From Stenotrophomonas indicatrix (GTDB lineage: Bacteria > Pseudomonadota > Gammaproteobacteria > Xanthomonadales > Xanthomonadaceae), in the NCBI GenBank assembly GCA_041545745.1, contig CP168152.1:804001-868000 (forward strand): DNA of 64,000 nucleotides. The letters run 5' to 3'. The position numbers and the translations under genes are program-made. The stretch's first letter is position 1. Each line of letters opens with the position of its first letter. The notes under the pieces were generated by a model. That model worked only from the letters and a program-made list of their open reading frames with translations, had not been told where the DNA came from and did no database searches. Below, piece by piece: positions 17,692 through 25,695 of this stretch.

Positions 17692-18281
17692 CGCGCCAGC
17701 CGCTGCGCGATGTCGGCCACGCGCCGGCCCAGCGCCCGTGCCAGCACCGCCTCATCGTCGGTTGGTTGCGGGTCGTCGGCGGCACCGGCCACGTGGCTGG
17801 CGCCATACGGCGTGCCGCCGCTGGTGGTGTGGCTCAGCGCCGGCTCGGTGAACGGAATGCCGACGATCAGGCAGCCGTGGTGCAGCAGCGGCACCTGCAT
17901 CGACAGCAGGGTCGACTCCTGGCCGCCATGCATCGACGCGGTGGACGTGAACACCCCGGCCGGCTTGCCCGCCAGCGTGCCGTTCACCCATTCCGCGCCG
18001 AGCCCGTCGAGGAAATGCTTGACCGGCGCGGCCATGTTGCCGAAACGGGTGGGGCTGCCCAGCAGCAGTCCCTGGCATTCCACCAGGTCCTGCACGCTCA
18101 CATACGGGGCGCCATCGTCGGGCACCGGCGGCTGCGCGGTCTGGGTGACGGCGGCCACCGGCGGCACCGTGCGTAGCCGCGCAGTCATGCCCGGTACCTC
18201 GCCGATGCCCCGCGCGATCTGGCGCGCCAGCCGTGCCACCGAACCGCCGCGGCTGTAGTAAAGCACCAGGATTTCGCCCAT
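17688..18281 (-). CDS. wrbA: WrbA-like NAD(P)H:quinone oxidoreductase (flavodoxin fold), 197 aa
   Basis: This FMN-dependent quinone reductase uses two-electron reduction to avoid semiquinones during oxidative stress. The flavodoxin phosphate-binding motif is at the N-terminus (LVLYYSRGGSVARLA, 5-19), followed by LLLGSPTRFGNMAAPVKHFLDG (~92-112) and GVFTSTASMHGGQESTL (~128-144), which are WrbA signatures. HHGCLIVGIPF and SGGTPYGASHVAG complete the active site around FMN. The gene is first in an operon with a DUF2069 membrane protein and divergent from the yihY gene; the 77-bp gap between them must hold both promoters. Confidence 0.92.
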   Translation of the reverse strand: MGEILVLYYSRGGSVARLARQIARGIGEVPGMTARLRTVPPVAAVTQTAQPPVPDDGAPYVSVQDLVECQGLLLGSPTRFGNMAAPVKHFLDGLGAEWVNGTLAGKPAGVFTSTASMHGGQESTLLSMQVPLLHHGCLIVGIPFTEPALSHTTSGGTPYGASHVAGAADDPQPTDDEAVLARALGRRVADIAQRLAR

Positions 18282-18358
18282 CGCGCCCAGCTCTCCTCAT
18301 CGTGTGGACGCCAGTATGGCTATCCTGCATCGATTCCGCATCGGGTACCCTTTCGCCG

Positions 18359-19633
18359 ATGGAACCTTTGGATACGCTCAATTTGTGGATGGAGCGCGCG
18401 CGGGATCGCGCACGCGCCGCCAGCTTCGGCCGCTTCCTGTGGCGCCGCTTCCTCGACGACCGCCTGTTCCAGGCTGCCGCCGCGCTGGCCTACACCACGG
18501 TGTTCGCGCTGGTGCCGTTGGCGATCGTGGTATTCGGCGTGCTCTCGGCCTTCCCGGTGTTCGATCGTTGGAGCGACCAGCTCAGCGACTACGTCTTCTC
18601 CAACTTCGTGCCCAATGCCGCGCGCGCTGCCGAAGGCTACCTGCGGCAGTTCTCGGCCAGCGCGGGGCAGCTCACTGCGGCCGGCTTCATCGCTCTGGTC
18701 ATCTCGCTGCTGATCACCCTTAACAGTGTTGAAGAGACCTTCAACCAGATCTGGCGCGTCGGCAGCAGCCGGCCGCGGCTGACCCGCTTCCTGGTCTACT
18801 GGACGGTGCTGACCCTCGGCGCGATGCTCGCCGCCGCGTCACTGGCCGTGTCGGCGCGGGTATTTGCGATGCCGCTGTTCGGCACGCAGGAGGGACGCTG
18901 GCTGGCCGATCTCGCGCTGCGGCTGGCGCCGATCCTGATCGAATTCGTCTGCATCACCCTGATGTTCCGGGTGGTGCCACACCACACCGTGAAGTGGCGC
19001 CACGCGGTTCCAGGCGCGATTCTCGCCGCGGTGATCCTGGAGCTGGTGAAGTGGGGCATCGGTGCTTACCTGGGCAGCTTCCAGTCCTACCAGAAGCTGT
19101 ATGGCACGGTGGCCTTCGTGCCGATCCTGCTGCTGTGGATCTACCTGTGCTGGGTGGCCGTGCTGCTGGGCGCGTCGCTGGCATCGTCGATGGCGGCCTT
19201 CCGCTACCAGCCGGTGGAACTGCGCCTGCCGCAGGGCTACGAGTTCTATGGCCTGCTGCGCCTGCTCGGGCGCTTCCAGCACGCACGCGCCAAAGGCAAG
19301 GGCCTGGCCGACGACGAGATCCTGCGATTGGAGCCGATGTTGACCGACTCGTTGCTGCAGGACCTTGCCTGCAACCTGGAGGGCATCGGCCTGCTGCGCC
19401 GCGATGAGCGCGGCGAATGGCTGCTGGCCCGCGACCTGGAGCAGGTCAGCCTGGGCGATCTGTACGAATGCACGCAGCTGCGTATTCCGGTGGCCGAACA
19501 ACACCTGCCCTATCGCGATGACAGCCTCGGCCGGGCCGCACTGGCTGCGCTGGATGAGCTGCGCCTGCCGCTGCGTGAACGCCTCAAGCGTCGCGTCAGC
19601 GATATCTACCTTGATTCTGGAGACGCCCCATGA
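18359..19633 (+). CDS. YihY family inner-membrane protein with C-terminal winged-helix-like extension (424 aa)
   Basis: The N-terminal ~290 residues are the YihY/virulence factor BrkB domain with six predicted helices. Examples are AALAYTTVFALVPLAIVVFGVLSAF, LTAAGFIALVISLLITLNSVEETFNQIW, and the family block SFQSYQKLYGTVAFVPILLLWIYLCW. The C-terminal ~130 residues are soluble and helical (LLRLLGRFQHARAKGKGLADDE ... LRERLKRRVSDIYLD), as in other Xanthomonadaceae members. The old label ribonuclease BN for this family is not supported. ATG 18359 is chosen; ATG 18389 (MERARDRARAA) is an alternative. The 3' end overlaps the next gene (ATGA), so the thioredoxin-like lipoprotein is co-translated. 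Confidence 0.9.
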   Translation: MEPLDTLNLWMERARDRARAASFGRFLWRRFLDDRLFQAAAALAYTTVFALVPLAIVVFGVLSAFPVFDRWSDQLSDYVFSNFVPNAARAAEGYLRQFSASAGQLTAAGFIALVISLLITLNSVEETFNQIWRVGSSRPRLTRFLVYWTVLTLGAMLAAASLAVSARVFAMPLFGTQEGRWLADLALRLAPILIEFVCITLMFRVVPHHTVKWRHAVPGAILAAVILELVKWGIGAYLGSFQSYQKLYGTVAFVPILLLWIYLCWVAVLLGASLASSMAAFRYQPVELRLPQGYEFYGLLRLLGRFQHARAKGKGLADDEILRLEPMLTDSLLQDLACNLEGIGLLRRDERGEWLLARDLEQVSLGDLYECTQLRIPVAEQHLPYRDDSLGRAALAALDELRLPLRERLKRRVSDIYLDSGDAP

Positions 19634-20193
19634 CCTGCAAGACCCCGTTGCTGCTGGCTGTGCTGTTGGCCCTGGCCGCCTGCAAACCCGCGCAGGAGCC
19701 GACCCCGGCCAGCAGCCAGCCGCCGGCGCAGGCTCCGACCCCGGCCGCCCCGGCGCCGGTGGAGGACACGCCCGCCGAGCGTGTCACTGCCGAGTTCCCG
19801 ACGCTGAAGATGAAGGCGGTCGATGGCAGCGATTACGATCTGGCCACGCATCGTGGCAAGTGGGTGGTGGTGAACTTCTGGGCGACCTGGTGCGCGCCCT
19901 GCCGCAAGGAAATGCCCGAGCTGTCGGCGTTGCATGCCATGCGCAGCAACATCGAAGTGGTTGGCCTGGCCTACGAGGACATCGAGGCGCCGGAGATGCA
20001 GGCGTTCCTGACCAAGCATCCGGTGACCTATCCGATCGTGATCGTCGATCCGTTCGATCCGCCGGCCGACTTCGCCACCCCGCGCGGTCTGCCGCTGACC
20101 CATCTGATCGATCCGCAGGGCAAGCTGGCGCACAGCTTCCTGGGCCCGGTCACCGCAGCCGACATCGAACAGCAGATCGCGGCTGCCAAGTAA
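19630..20193 (+). CDS. TlpA-like thioredoxin-fold lipoprotein (187 aa)
   Basis: This is a periplasmic thiol-disulfide oxidoreductase anchored by lipid. The lipobox LLALAAC places the acylated cysteine at residue 18. A Pro/Ala-rich linker (~19-48) leads to a TlpA/ResA-type domain with the active site WATWCAPCRKEMPEL (C88 and C91). The cis-proline region is GLPLTHLIDPQGKLAHSFLGP. Reducing-side roles in cytochrome c maturation or repair of periplasmic cysteines are usual for the family; the specific partner is not apparent. Its start overlaps the yihY-type gene stop. Confidence 0.93.
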   Translation: MTCKTPLLLAVLLALAACKPAQEPTPASSQPPAQAPTPAAPAPVEDTPAERVTAEFPTLKMKAVDGSDYDLATHRGKWVVVNFWATWCAPCRKEMPELSALHAMRSNIEVVGLAYEDIEAPEMQAFLTKHPVTYPIVIVDPFDPPADFATPRGLPLTHLIDPQGKLAHSFLGPVTAADIEQQIAAAK

Positions 20194-20213
20194 GGGGTGG
20201 GCGGCAGGGCTGC

Positions 20214-20230
20214 GCCCTGCACCCGCCGAA
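20214..20230. repeat. GCAGGGC/GCCCTGC hairpin with following GGCAAA short tandem repeats
   Basis: GCAGGGC (20214-20220) pairs with GCCCTGC (20224-20230) around TGC. Just downstream (20235-20267) lies CGGCAACGGCAAAGGCAAAG, an imperfect hexamer repeat. The same hairpin-plus-repeat arrangement occurs inverted at 20697-20747. Confidence 0.75.
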
Positions 20231-20290
20231 TCGACGGCAACGGCAAAGGCAAAGGCAAAGGCCAAAGCAACAGCGGGCATTCCGTGGGAT

Positions 20291-20392
20291 GGCGGGGTGG
20301 GTCCGGTTGCGGGGGACGCCGTGAATCCGTCCCTGGAGGCTTGGGCGCGCCATCCATGGCGCTTACACCCCCGCAACCGGACCCACCCCGCC
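20291..20392 (-). repeat. Long-arm inverted-repeat element B with 52-nt structured core
   Basis: A perfect 25-bp inverted repeat (20291-20315 and 20368-20392) encloses a 52-nt core (20316-20367). On the minus strand the core reads TGTAAGCGCCATGGATGGCG and so on, aligning without gaps to elements A and C. It forms GCGCCA-TGGA-TGGCGC and TCC-AGGGAC-GGA hairpins. The arms are G/C-rich, partly similar to those of C and unlike those of A. Confidence 0.85.
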
Positions 20393-20442
20393 TTCGACAG
20401 ATCTCCGCGAACTGTCGGGATGGTATGGCCTGCTCTTGGTGG

Positions 20443-20485
20443 GTGTCGACTTTGGTCGACACGTAGATCCACGCCATGCGTGGAT
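20443..20485 (+). repeat. Tandem SMAG-type stem-loops
   Basis: GTGTCGAC/GTCGACAC (20443-20462) is followed directly by GTAG (20463-20466) and ATCCACGC/GCGTGGAT (20467-20485). The first unit has lost its GTAG head. A degenerate inverted copy (ATCCAC/GTGGAT) lies at 20530-20548. Confidence 0.8.
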
Positions 20486-20574
20486 GATTTTCGATGAATT
20501 GTCGAAATATGCGATTCCGATGGAGATTCATCCACGCATGAAGTGGATCCATCAGACGCCGGAAATCTGTCAGA

Positions 20575-20676
20575 GGTGGGGCGGTGTCGGAGTGCGGGGT
20601 GTCCGCGGCATGGATGCCGCGGCCAAGCCTACAGGGACGTACTTGCGGCGTCCCCGCACTCCGGCACCGCCCCGCC
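20575..20676 (+). repeat. Long-arm inverted-repeat element C with 52-nt structured core
   Basis: 25-nt arms (20575-20599 and 20652-20676) pair with only two exceptions, both G opposite T (G-U in RNA). The core 20600-20651 forms GCGGCA-TGGA-TGCCGC and TAC-AGGGAC-GTA hairpins. Relative to A and B, the first hairpin has one compensatory pair exchange, and the second differs from A at two pairs and from B at one, all preserving pairing. Confidence 0.85.
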
Positions 20677-20696
20677 AACTCACAGAAGGCCCGCTT

Positions 20697-20747
20697 TTGA
20701 CGTTGACGTTGACGTTGCCTCTGCAGGTGCAGGGCCGCAGGCCCTGC
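20697..20747. repeat. TTGACG short tandem repeats and GCAGGGCC hairpin
   Basis: There are three TTGACG units at 20697-20714 and an 8-bp hairpin GCAGGGCC-GCA-GGCCCTGC at 20729-20747, 9 bp before the ppk2 stop. It is the inverted counterpart of the structure at 20214-20267 and may double as the ppk2 terminator. Confidence 0.7.
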
Positions 20748-20756
20748 CGACCAACC

Positions 20757-21545
20757 CTATTCTTCGACCGGAAAATCCTCGATCGGCTTCAGCACGTCGT
20801 AGTGCTCGCGATGCAGCTTGCCCTTCAGCTTCGGCAGCTCCGGCAGCGGTGCATCCACCCGCGTGTCCGGCAACCGGTCCAGCAGGTTGCGGGCCAGGGT
20901 CAGGCGACCCAGCCGCTGGTCGTTGAAATCCACCAGCGTCCACGGCGCACCGTCGCGATGGGTGGCGCGCAGCATCGCCTCGCGCGCTTCGGTGTACGCG
21001 CTGTACTTGCTGCGTGACTTCAGGTCCACCGGTGACAGCTTCCAGCCTTTCAGTGGATCGACATGACGTTCGGCAAAGCGCTTTTCCTGCTGCTCCTGGT
21101 CCACGCACAGCCAGTACTTGAACAGCAGGATGCCGTCATCCACCAGCAGCTGTTCGAACACCGGTGCTTGGCGCAAAAACTGCTGGTATTCGGTCTCGCT
21201 GCAGTAGCCCATCACCCGTTCAACGCCGGCGCGGTTGTACCAGCTGCGGTCCATCAGCACGATCTCGCCGGCAGCCGGAAGATGCGAGGCGTAGCGCTGG
21301 AAGTACCACTGCGTGGCTTCGCGGTCGGTGGGTTTGGGTAGCGCCACCACCCTGCATTGGCGTGGGTTGAGGTGCTCGCTGATGGCCTGGATCGCGCCAC
21401 CCTTGCCGGCGGTATCGCGTCCTTCAAACAGCACCAGCAGGCGTTGTCCGCTGTGCTGCACCCAGCGCGCCATCGCAGCCAGTTCCAGCTGCAGCGGCTG
21501 CAGCAGTTCGTCGTATTCCTTGCGCTTGAGCTTGGCCATCGTCAT
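20757..21545 (-). CDS. ppk2: Polyphosphate kinase 2 family protein (262 aa)
   Basis: This cytoplasmic enzyme transfers phosphate between polyphosphate and nucleotides. PPK2 signatures are Walker A FEGRDTAGKGGAI (~40-52), lid-proximal HLNPRQCRVVALPKPTDREATQWYFQRY, Walker B-like EIVLMDRSWYNRAGVERVMGYC (~102-124) and KYWLCVDQEQQEKRFAERHVDPLKGWKLSPVD. The single-domain length of about 260 aa is usual for one-domain PPK2 enzymes; whether it prefers NDP or NMP cannot be read reliably here. Start 21545 (MTMAKLKRKEYDELL) or 21539 are both plausible, and neither has a good ribosome-binding site. It is monocistronic and convergent with the TlpA-like gene. Confidence 0.92.
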   Translation of the reverse strand: MTMAKLKRKEYDELLQPLQLELAAMARWVQHSGQRLLVLFEGRDTAGKGGAIQAISEHLNPRQCRVVALPKPTDREATQWYFQRYASHLPAAGEIVLMDRSWYNRAGVERVMGYCSETEYQQFLRQAPVFEQLLVDDGILLFKYWLCVDQEQQEKRFAERHVDPLKGWKLSPVDLKSRSKYSAYTEAREAMLRATHRDGAPWTLVDFNDQRLGRLTLARNLLDRLPDTRVDAPLPELPKLKGKLHREHYDVLKPIEDFPVEE

Positions 21546-21585
21546 ACCACGCCGAAAGGAGGCTCGAGCGTAGCGCAGGGCGATG

Positions 21586-23292
21586 TCAGGGCGTGTCGAG
21601 GCCCTGCCAGCCCTGTTCTCGGGCCAGCTGTTGCAGCAGTGCGGACAGATCGCGCGCAAAAGCCGCCATGTCGAACAGGCCGCTGTGTTCGCGTGCCTGC
21701 GCCAGCTCGGCGCGCACTGCGGCCAAGGCGGCCGGATCGTTGCCGAGTGCGCTGGCGGTGGCGACGAAGGCCGCGTCGTCGGCGACATTCATGTGCTCCA
21801 GCCCCAGCTGATGGTTGAGGCTGCCGGCCACACGCGCGGCGAAGGTAGCGCCGGGGCAGGTCAGTACCGGACAGCCGGCCCACAGGGCATCCGATGCGGT
21901 GGTATGGGCGTTGTACGGGTTCGTATCCAAGAACAGGTCGGCCAACTGATAGCGGGCCAGATACTGCGGATGTGGCAGCTTGGCCATGAACACCAGACGT
22001 GCCGGATCGAGCCCTGCTGCCTGCGCGGCGGCACGCAGCCGCGCATCGGCCTGGCCGGGGCCGGACAGCAGCCACAGCACGCTGCCGGGTACGGCCTGCA
22101 GCACCGCGAACGCGCGGCCCATGCTGCGCGGGTTGAGCTTGTAACTGTTGTTGAAGCAGCAGAACACCGTGCCCTGCGCGGGCAGCCCGCACGCCACGCG
22201 GTCCGGTGCCGGCTCCAGCGTGCGGGTGTTGTCCGAAGGCTGGAACGCGCGCGGCAGGCGCAGCACACGTTCGCTGTAGTGCGGTTCCAGCGAGGGCGGC
22301 AGCGTGAAGTCGTCAGCGATCACGGAGTCCAGCCACGGTGCACCGGAGGTGCCGGGGTAGGCCAGCCAGTTGAGCTGCAGCGGGGCAGGGCGCATCGCCA
22401 GTACTTCCGGTGTGCCGCCGCCGCCCCAGCCGCGCAGGTCGAACAGCAGGTCGATGCCCTGTGCACGGATGCGCGCGGCGGTATCGGCATGGCGCAATCC
22501 CGCCACGTCATGCAGCCGGGTGGCGGTCTGCAGGCGTTGGCGGATGCGGCTGCCATCATCGGCATTGAGCGCGAACAGATGCAGCAGCAAGGCCGGGTCC
22601 TGGCCCATGTGTTCCAGCAGCGCCACCGTCAGCAATCCGGTGGGATGGGCGCCGAAGCCGTTGGAAAGGAAGCCCACGCGAAGTGGACCTCGTTCGCGCA
22701 GCTTCACCGGGGGCAGTGGCCGCACTGACGCCGCCACGACCAAGGCCCGCGCACGCGCGCAAGCCAGCTGTTCGGCTGCGCTGGCGTCTTCGCTGAGGAA
22801 CGCGAAGGGTTCGACCACGCCCTGGCCGGACACAAGCGCACCGCGCACCTGCGCGGCCAGCGCATCCACGTCCTGCCAATCGCACAGGCGACGCTGCCAG
22901 GCGAGGCGCTGTGCGGCGATATAGGGTTCACCGGGCATCAGTGCATGCGCGCGGCGATAGGCTGCCGATGCACCTTCCGCATCATTGGCATCTTCCAGCG
23001 CGTGCCCCAGCCACAACGCGATGCCCGGGTGCTCCGGTGCCAGCGCGGAGGCCTGGCCCAGCAGCTTGGCGGCATCGGCATGCGCTCCTGCCATCCACGC
23101 CACCCGGCCCAGCCGGGCAAGTGCTTCAGGATGATTGGGCCGCAGCTGCAGCGCGCGTCGCGCGGCCTGCTCGCCGGCCGCAATGTCGCCGGCTTCCAGT
23201 TCCAGGTCGGCCAGCATCACCCAGGCGACGAAGTCGCCGGGCTGGCGTGTGATCGCCTGCTGCAGTTGCTGCCGCTGCTGCCAGGCCGACAT
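21586..23292 (-). CDS. TPR-containing glycosyltransferase, GT41/O-GlcNAc-transferase-like (568 aa)
   Basis: The N-terminal ~150 residues are TPR helices (DFVAWVMLADLELEAGDIAAGEQAARRALQLRP; EALARLGRVAWMAGAHADAAKLLGQASALAP). Residues ~200-560 form the GT41/SPINDLY-like catalytic region: LRVGFLSNGFGAHPTGLL, GIDLLFDLRGWGGGGTPEVLAMRPAPLQLNWLAYPGTSG, CCFNNSYKLNP, YNAHTTASDALWAGCPVLTCPG and GLEHMNVADDAAFVATA. Such enzymes transfer a sugar from a UDP donor to proteins or other acceptors; the bacterial acceptor is generally unknown. It starts 5 bp after prfA, so it is probably in the hemA-prfA operon. Related copies occur in Xanthomonas. Confidence 0.88.
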   Translation of the reverse strand: MSAWQQRQQLQQAITRQPGDFVAWVMLADLELEAGDIAAGEQAARRALQLRPNHPEALARLGRVAWMAGAHADAAKLLGQASALAPEHPGIALWLGHALEDANDAEGASAAYRRAHALMPGEPYIAAQRLAWQRRLCDWQDVDALAAQVRGALVSGQGVVEPFAFLSEDASAAEQLACARARALVVAASVRPLPPVKLRERGPLRVGFLSNGFGAHPTGLLTVALLEHMGQDPALLLHLFALNADDGSRIRQRLQTATRLHDVAGLRHADTAARIRAQGIDLLFDLRGWGGGGTPEVLAMRPAPLQLNWLAYPGTSGAPWLDSVIADDFTLPPSLEPHYSERVLRLPRAFQPSDNTRTLEPAPDRVACGLPAQGTVFCCFNNSYKLNPRSMGRAFAVLQAVPGSVLWLLSGPGQADARLRAAAQAAGLDPARLVFMAKLPHPQYLARYQLADLFLDTNPYNAHTTASDALWAGCPVLTCPGATFAARVAGSLNHQLGLEHMNVADDAAFVATASALGNDPAALAAVRAELAQAREHSGLFDMAAFARDLSALLQQLAREQGWQGLDTP

Positions 23293-23297
23293 GCTGG

Positions 23298-24380
23298 TCA
23301 GCCCGCCGAAAGCTGGGCCAGGGCGTCGACCTGGTGCTCGTGGCTCAATCGCTGCAGCAACGGGTCCAGGTCGCCGGCCAACACGTTGGGCAGGTCGTAC
23401 AGGGTCAGCCCTTCCACGCGGTGGTCGGTGATCCGGCCCTGCGGGAAGTTGTAGGTGCGGATGCGCTGGCTGCGGTCGCCGCTGCCGACCTGCAGGCGCC
23501 GTGATTCGGCCTGCGCTGCGTCGTGGCGCTGGCGCTCGGCATCGAGCAGCTGCGCCTTCAGGCGTTTCATCGCCTTGTCGCGGTTGGCGTGCTGGCTGCG
23601 CTCGGTCTGGCATTCGACCACCACGCCGCTGGGCAGGTGGGTGATGCGGATCGCCGATTCGGTCTTGTTGACGTGCTGGCCGCCGGCGCCGGAGGAACGG
23701 TAGGTGTCGACTCTCAGGTCAGCCGGGTTGATGACGATCTCATCGACTTCGTCGGCTTCCGGAATGATCGCCACGGTTGCCGCCGAGGTGTGGATGCGGC
23801 CCTGCGATTCGGTGGCCGGCACGCGCTGCACGCGGTGCGTGCCCGATTCGAATTTCAGGCGCGAGAACGCGCCACGGCCGACCACGCGCGCCACCACTTC
23901 CTTGTAGCCGCCATGTTCGCCGGGATTGTCCGATTCGATCTCGACCTTCCAGCCCTGTCGCTCGGCGTAGCGGGCGTACATGCGGAACAGGTCGCCAGCG
24001 AAGATCGCCGCCTCGTCGCCACCGGTACCAGCGCGTACTTCCAGGAACAGGTTGCCTTCATCGCGCGGGTCGCGTGGCACCAGCAGCAGCGCCAGTTCCT
24101 GCTCCAGTTCCTGCAGGCGGGTTTGCGCGGCAGCGATTTCCTCGTCGGCCAGCTCGCGCAGGTCCGGGTCCGCACGCATGCTTTCGGCCGCAGCCAGGTC
24201 GGCCTTGGCGCGTGCTTCATCGGCCAGTGCGGTGGCGATCGGTTCGAGCTGGGAAAACTCGCGCGAAAGATCGCGGAAGCGCGCATTGTTGGCGACCACC
24301 TCCGGTTCGGCGAGCAGACGTTCCAGTTCTTCGCGGCGCTCGGCCAGCGCTTCCAACTTACGGCGCAGGGTCGGCGTCAT
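23298..24380 (-). CDS. prfA: Peptide chain release factor 1
   Basis: Class I release factor for UAA and UAG codons. The 360-residue length is standard. The peptidyl-hydrolysis GGQ motif lies in [20 protein letters not shown] (~230-250). The codon-recognition tripeptide is PAT in [15 protein letters not shown] (~185), matching RF1 PxT rather than RF2 SPF. The methylatable Gln of GGQ is intact. The start overlaps the end of hemA by 23 bp, the common hemA-prfA arrangement of proteobacteria, and the GT41-like gene follows 5 bp downstream. No prmC/hemK is visible in this window. Confidence 0.97.
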   Translation of the reverse strand: MTPTLRRKLEALAERREELERLLAEPEVVANNARFRDLSREFSQLEPIATALADEARAKADLAAAESMRADPDLRELADEEIAAAQTRLQELEQELALLLVPRDPRDEGNLFLEVRAGTGGDEAAIFAGDLFRMYARYAERQGWKVEIESDNPGEHGGYKEVVARVVGRGAFSRLKFESGTHRVQRVPATESQGRIHTSAATVAIIPEADEVDEIVINPADLRVDTYRSSGAGGQHVNKTESAIRITHLPSGVVVECQTERSQHANRDKAMKRLKAQLLDAERQRHDAAQAESRRLQVGSGDRSQRIRTYNFPQGRITDHRVEGLTLYDLPNVLAGDLDPLLQRLSHEHQVDALAQLSAG

Positions 24381-25641
24381 CGGTTCTCACAGGTGGGTGG
24401 CGGTAACCCGGCGTCGCCGGGAACAGGCGCTCGGCGGCGCGGGTCAGGTCGGCATCGCCGCTGAGTGCGGCCGCGCGCAGGGCGGCGGTCGGCGGGTGCA
24501 GCAGGCGGTTGGTCAATCCGTGGGCAAGCAGTTCCAGCACGTCGTCGGCCGGCTTGCCGTTGGCCAGCTGCTGGCGCGCGCGTTCCAGCAGTTCGGCACG
24601 GGTGGCCTCGCCGAAGGCGCGCAGCTGCCGCAGCGGTGCCTGGTGGGCACTGGCCTGCAGGGTTTCGACGAAACGCGAGACCTGCAGGTCGATGATCGTC
24701 TCGGCTTCGGCGGCAGCCTCGCGGCGGCTGCGGCGGTTGTCTTCCACCGCGCGCTCGAGATCGTCCACGGTGTACAGGAACGCATCCTTGAGCGTGGCAA
24801 CGTCGGCCTCGATGTCGCGCGGCACGGCCAGGTCGAACAGCAGCATGGGCTTGTGCCGGCGTGCGCGCAGGGCGTTGGCCACCGCGGCGCGGTGGATCAC
24901 CGGTTCGCGGGCGGCGGTGGCCGAGAACACCACATCGGCCTCGGCCAGGTGGCGCTCCAGTTCGGTCAGCGGCAGCGCCACGCCGCCATGGCGGCTGGCC
25001 AGTTCCTGCGCATGGGCCAGCGTCCGGTTGGCGATCAGCAGACGCCGCACCTTGCCTTCGCTGAGGTGGCGCGCGGCCAGTTCGATGGTCTCGCCGGCAC
25101 CGACCAGCAGCACGGTGGAATCGTCCAGGCGGGCAAATGCGTTCTGTGCCAGGCGTACCGCTGCCGAGGCCACCGATACCGGGTTGGCGCCGACCTGGGT
25201 ATCGGTACGCGCGCGCTTGGCCACCGAGAACGTCTGCTGGAACAGCCGGTCCAGGCGCTGGCCGAGCAGACCGTGGTCGCGCGCGGTCGACCAGGCATCC
25301 TTCACCTGGCCCAGGATCTGCGGTTCGCCCAGCACCATCGAATCCAGCCCCGTCGCCACCCGGAACAGGTGGCGCACGGCATCGGCATCGGCGTGCTGGT
25401 ACAGATAGCCCTGCAGGTCGCCGGCCTGGGCGTGCAGCCACTGGTCCAGTGCCTGCGCGGACTCGGCCACGGCATACAGCTCGGTGCGGTTGCAGGTGGA
25501 CAGCAGTACCGCCTCGGCGATCTGCGGGGTATCGCGCAGCGAACCGAGCGCGCGCGGCAACGCATCACCGGCGAAGGCTGCGCGTTCGCGCAGTTCCACC
25601 GGTGCGGTCTGGTGATTCAGTCCGAGCACCCACAGGGTCAT
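24358..25641 (-). CDS. hemA: Glutamyl-tRNA reductase
   Basis: First enzyme of C5-pathway tetrapyrrole synthesis, reducing Glu-tRNA to glutamate-1-semialdehyde with NADPH. The catalytic cysteine is C50 in [12 protein letters not shown]. The N-terminal [14 protein letters not shown], the substrate block [16 protein letters not shown] and the NADPH Rossmann segment [17 protein letters not shown] (~180) are all intact. The C-terminal helical dimerisation domain spans ~320-420. The length of 427 aa is normal. It is followed by prfA with overlap and is divergent from the TPR gene with only 54 bp between the start codons, so the promoters must overlap. Confidence 0.97.
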   Translation of the reverse strand: MTLWVLGLNHQTAPVELRERAAFAGDALPRALGSLRDTPQIAEAVLLSTCNRTELYAVAESAQALDQWLHAQAGDLQGYLYQHADADAVRHLFRVATGLDSMVLGEPQILGQVKDAWSTARDHGLLGQRLDRLFQQTFSVAKRARTDTQVGANPVSVASAAVRLAQNAFARLDDSTVLLVGAGETIELAARHLSEGKVRRLLIANRTLAHAQELASRHGGVALPLTELERHLAEADVVFSATAAREPVIHRAAVANALRARRHKPMLLFDLAVPRDIEADVATLKDAFLYTVDDLERAVEDNRRSRREAAAEAETIIDLQVSRFVETLQASAHQAPLRQLRAFGEATRAELLERARQQLANGKPADDVLELLAHGLTNRLLHPPTAALRAAALSGDADLTRAAERLFPATPGYRHPPVRTDDADPAP

Positions 25642-25695
25642 TGTTCAGTTGCTTGCGATAAGCTGCTGGCCATTGGACGACATTTTAAGGCCCCG

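Larger units (their letters stand above)
20194..20756. other. 563-bp convergent intergenic region built of nested inverted repeats
   Basis: There is no gene between the TlpA-like gene and ppk2. From left to right it holds a GCAGGGC hairpin, GGCAAA repeats, structured element B (minus orientation), a SMAG pair, a degenerate inverted SMAG, structured element C (plus orientation), TTGACG repeats and a GCAGGGCC hairpin. The order of parts is mirror-symmetric about ~20500. Confidence 0.8.

Noticed and set aside
18359..19633. Ribonuclease BN annotation for the YihY-type protein
   Set aside because: The name comes from an old misassignment. The protein is a polytopic membrane protein without nuclease motifs.
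20194..20756. Retron or reverse-transcriptase-linked noncoding RNA, or an insertion-sequence remnant
   Set aside because: No reverse transcriptase or transposase gene or fragment lies in or near the region, and no target-site duplication is evident by eye.
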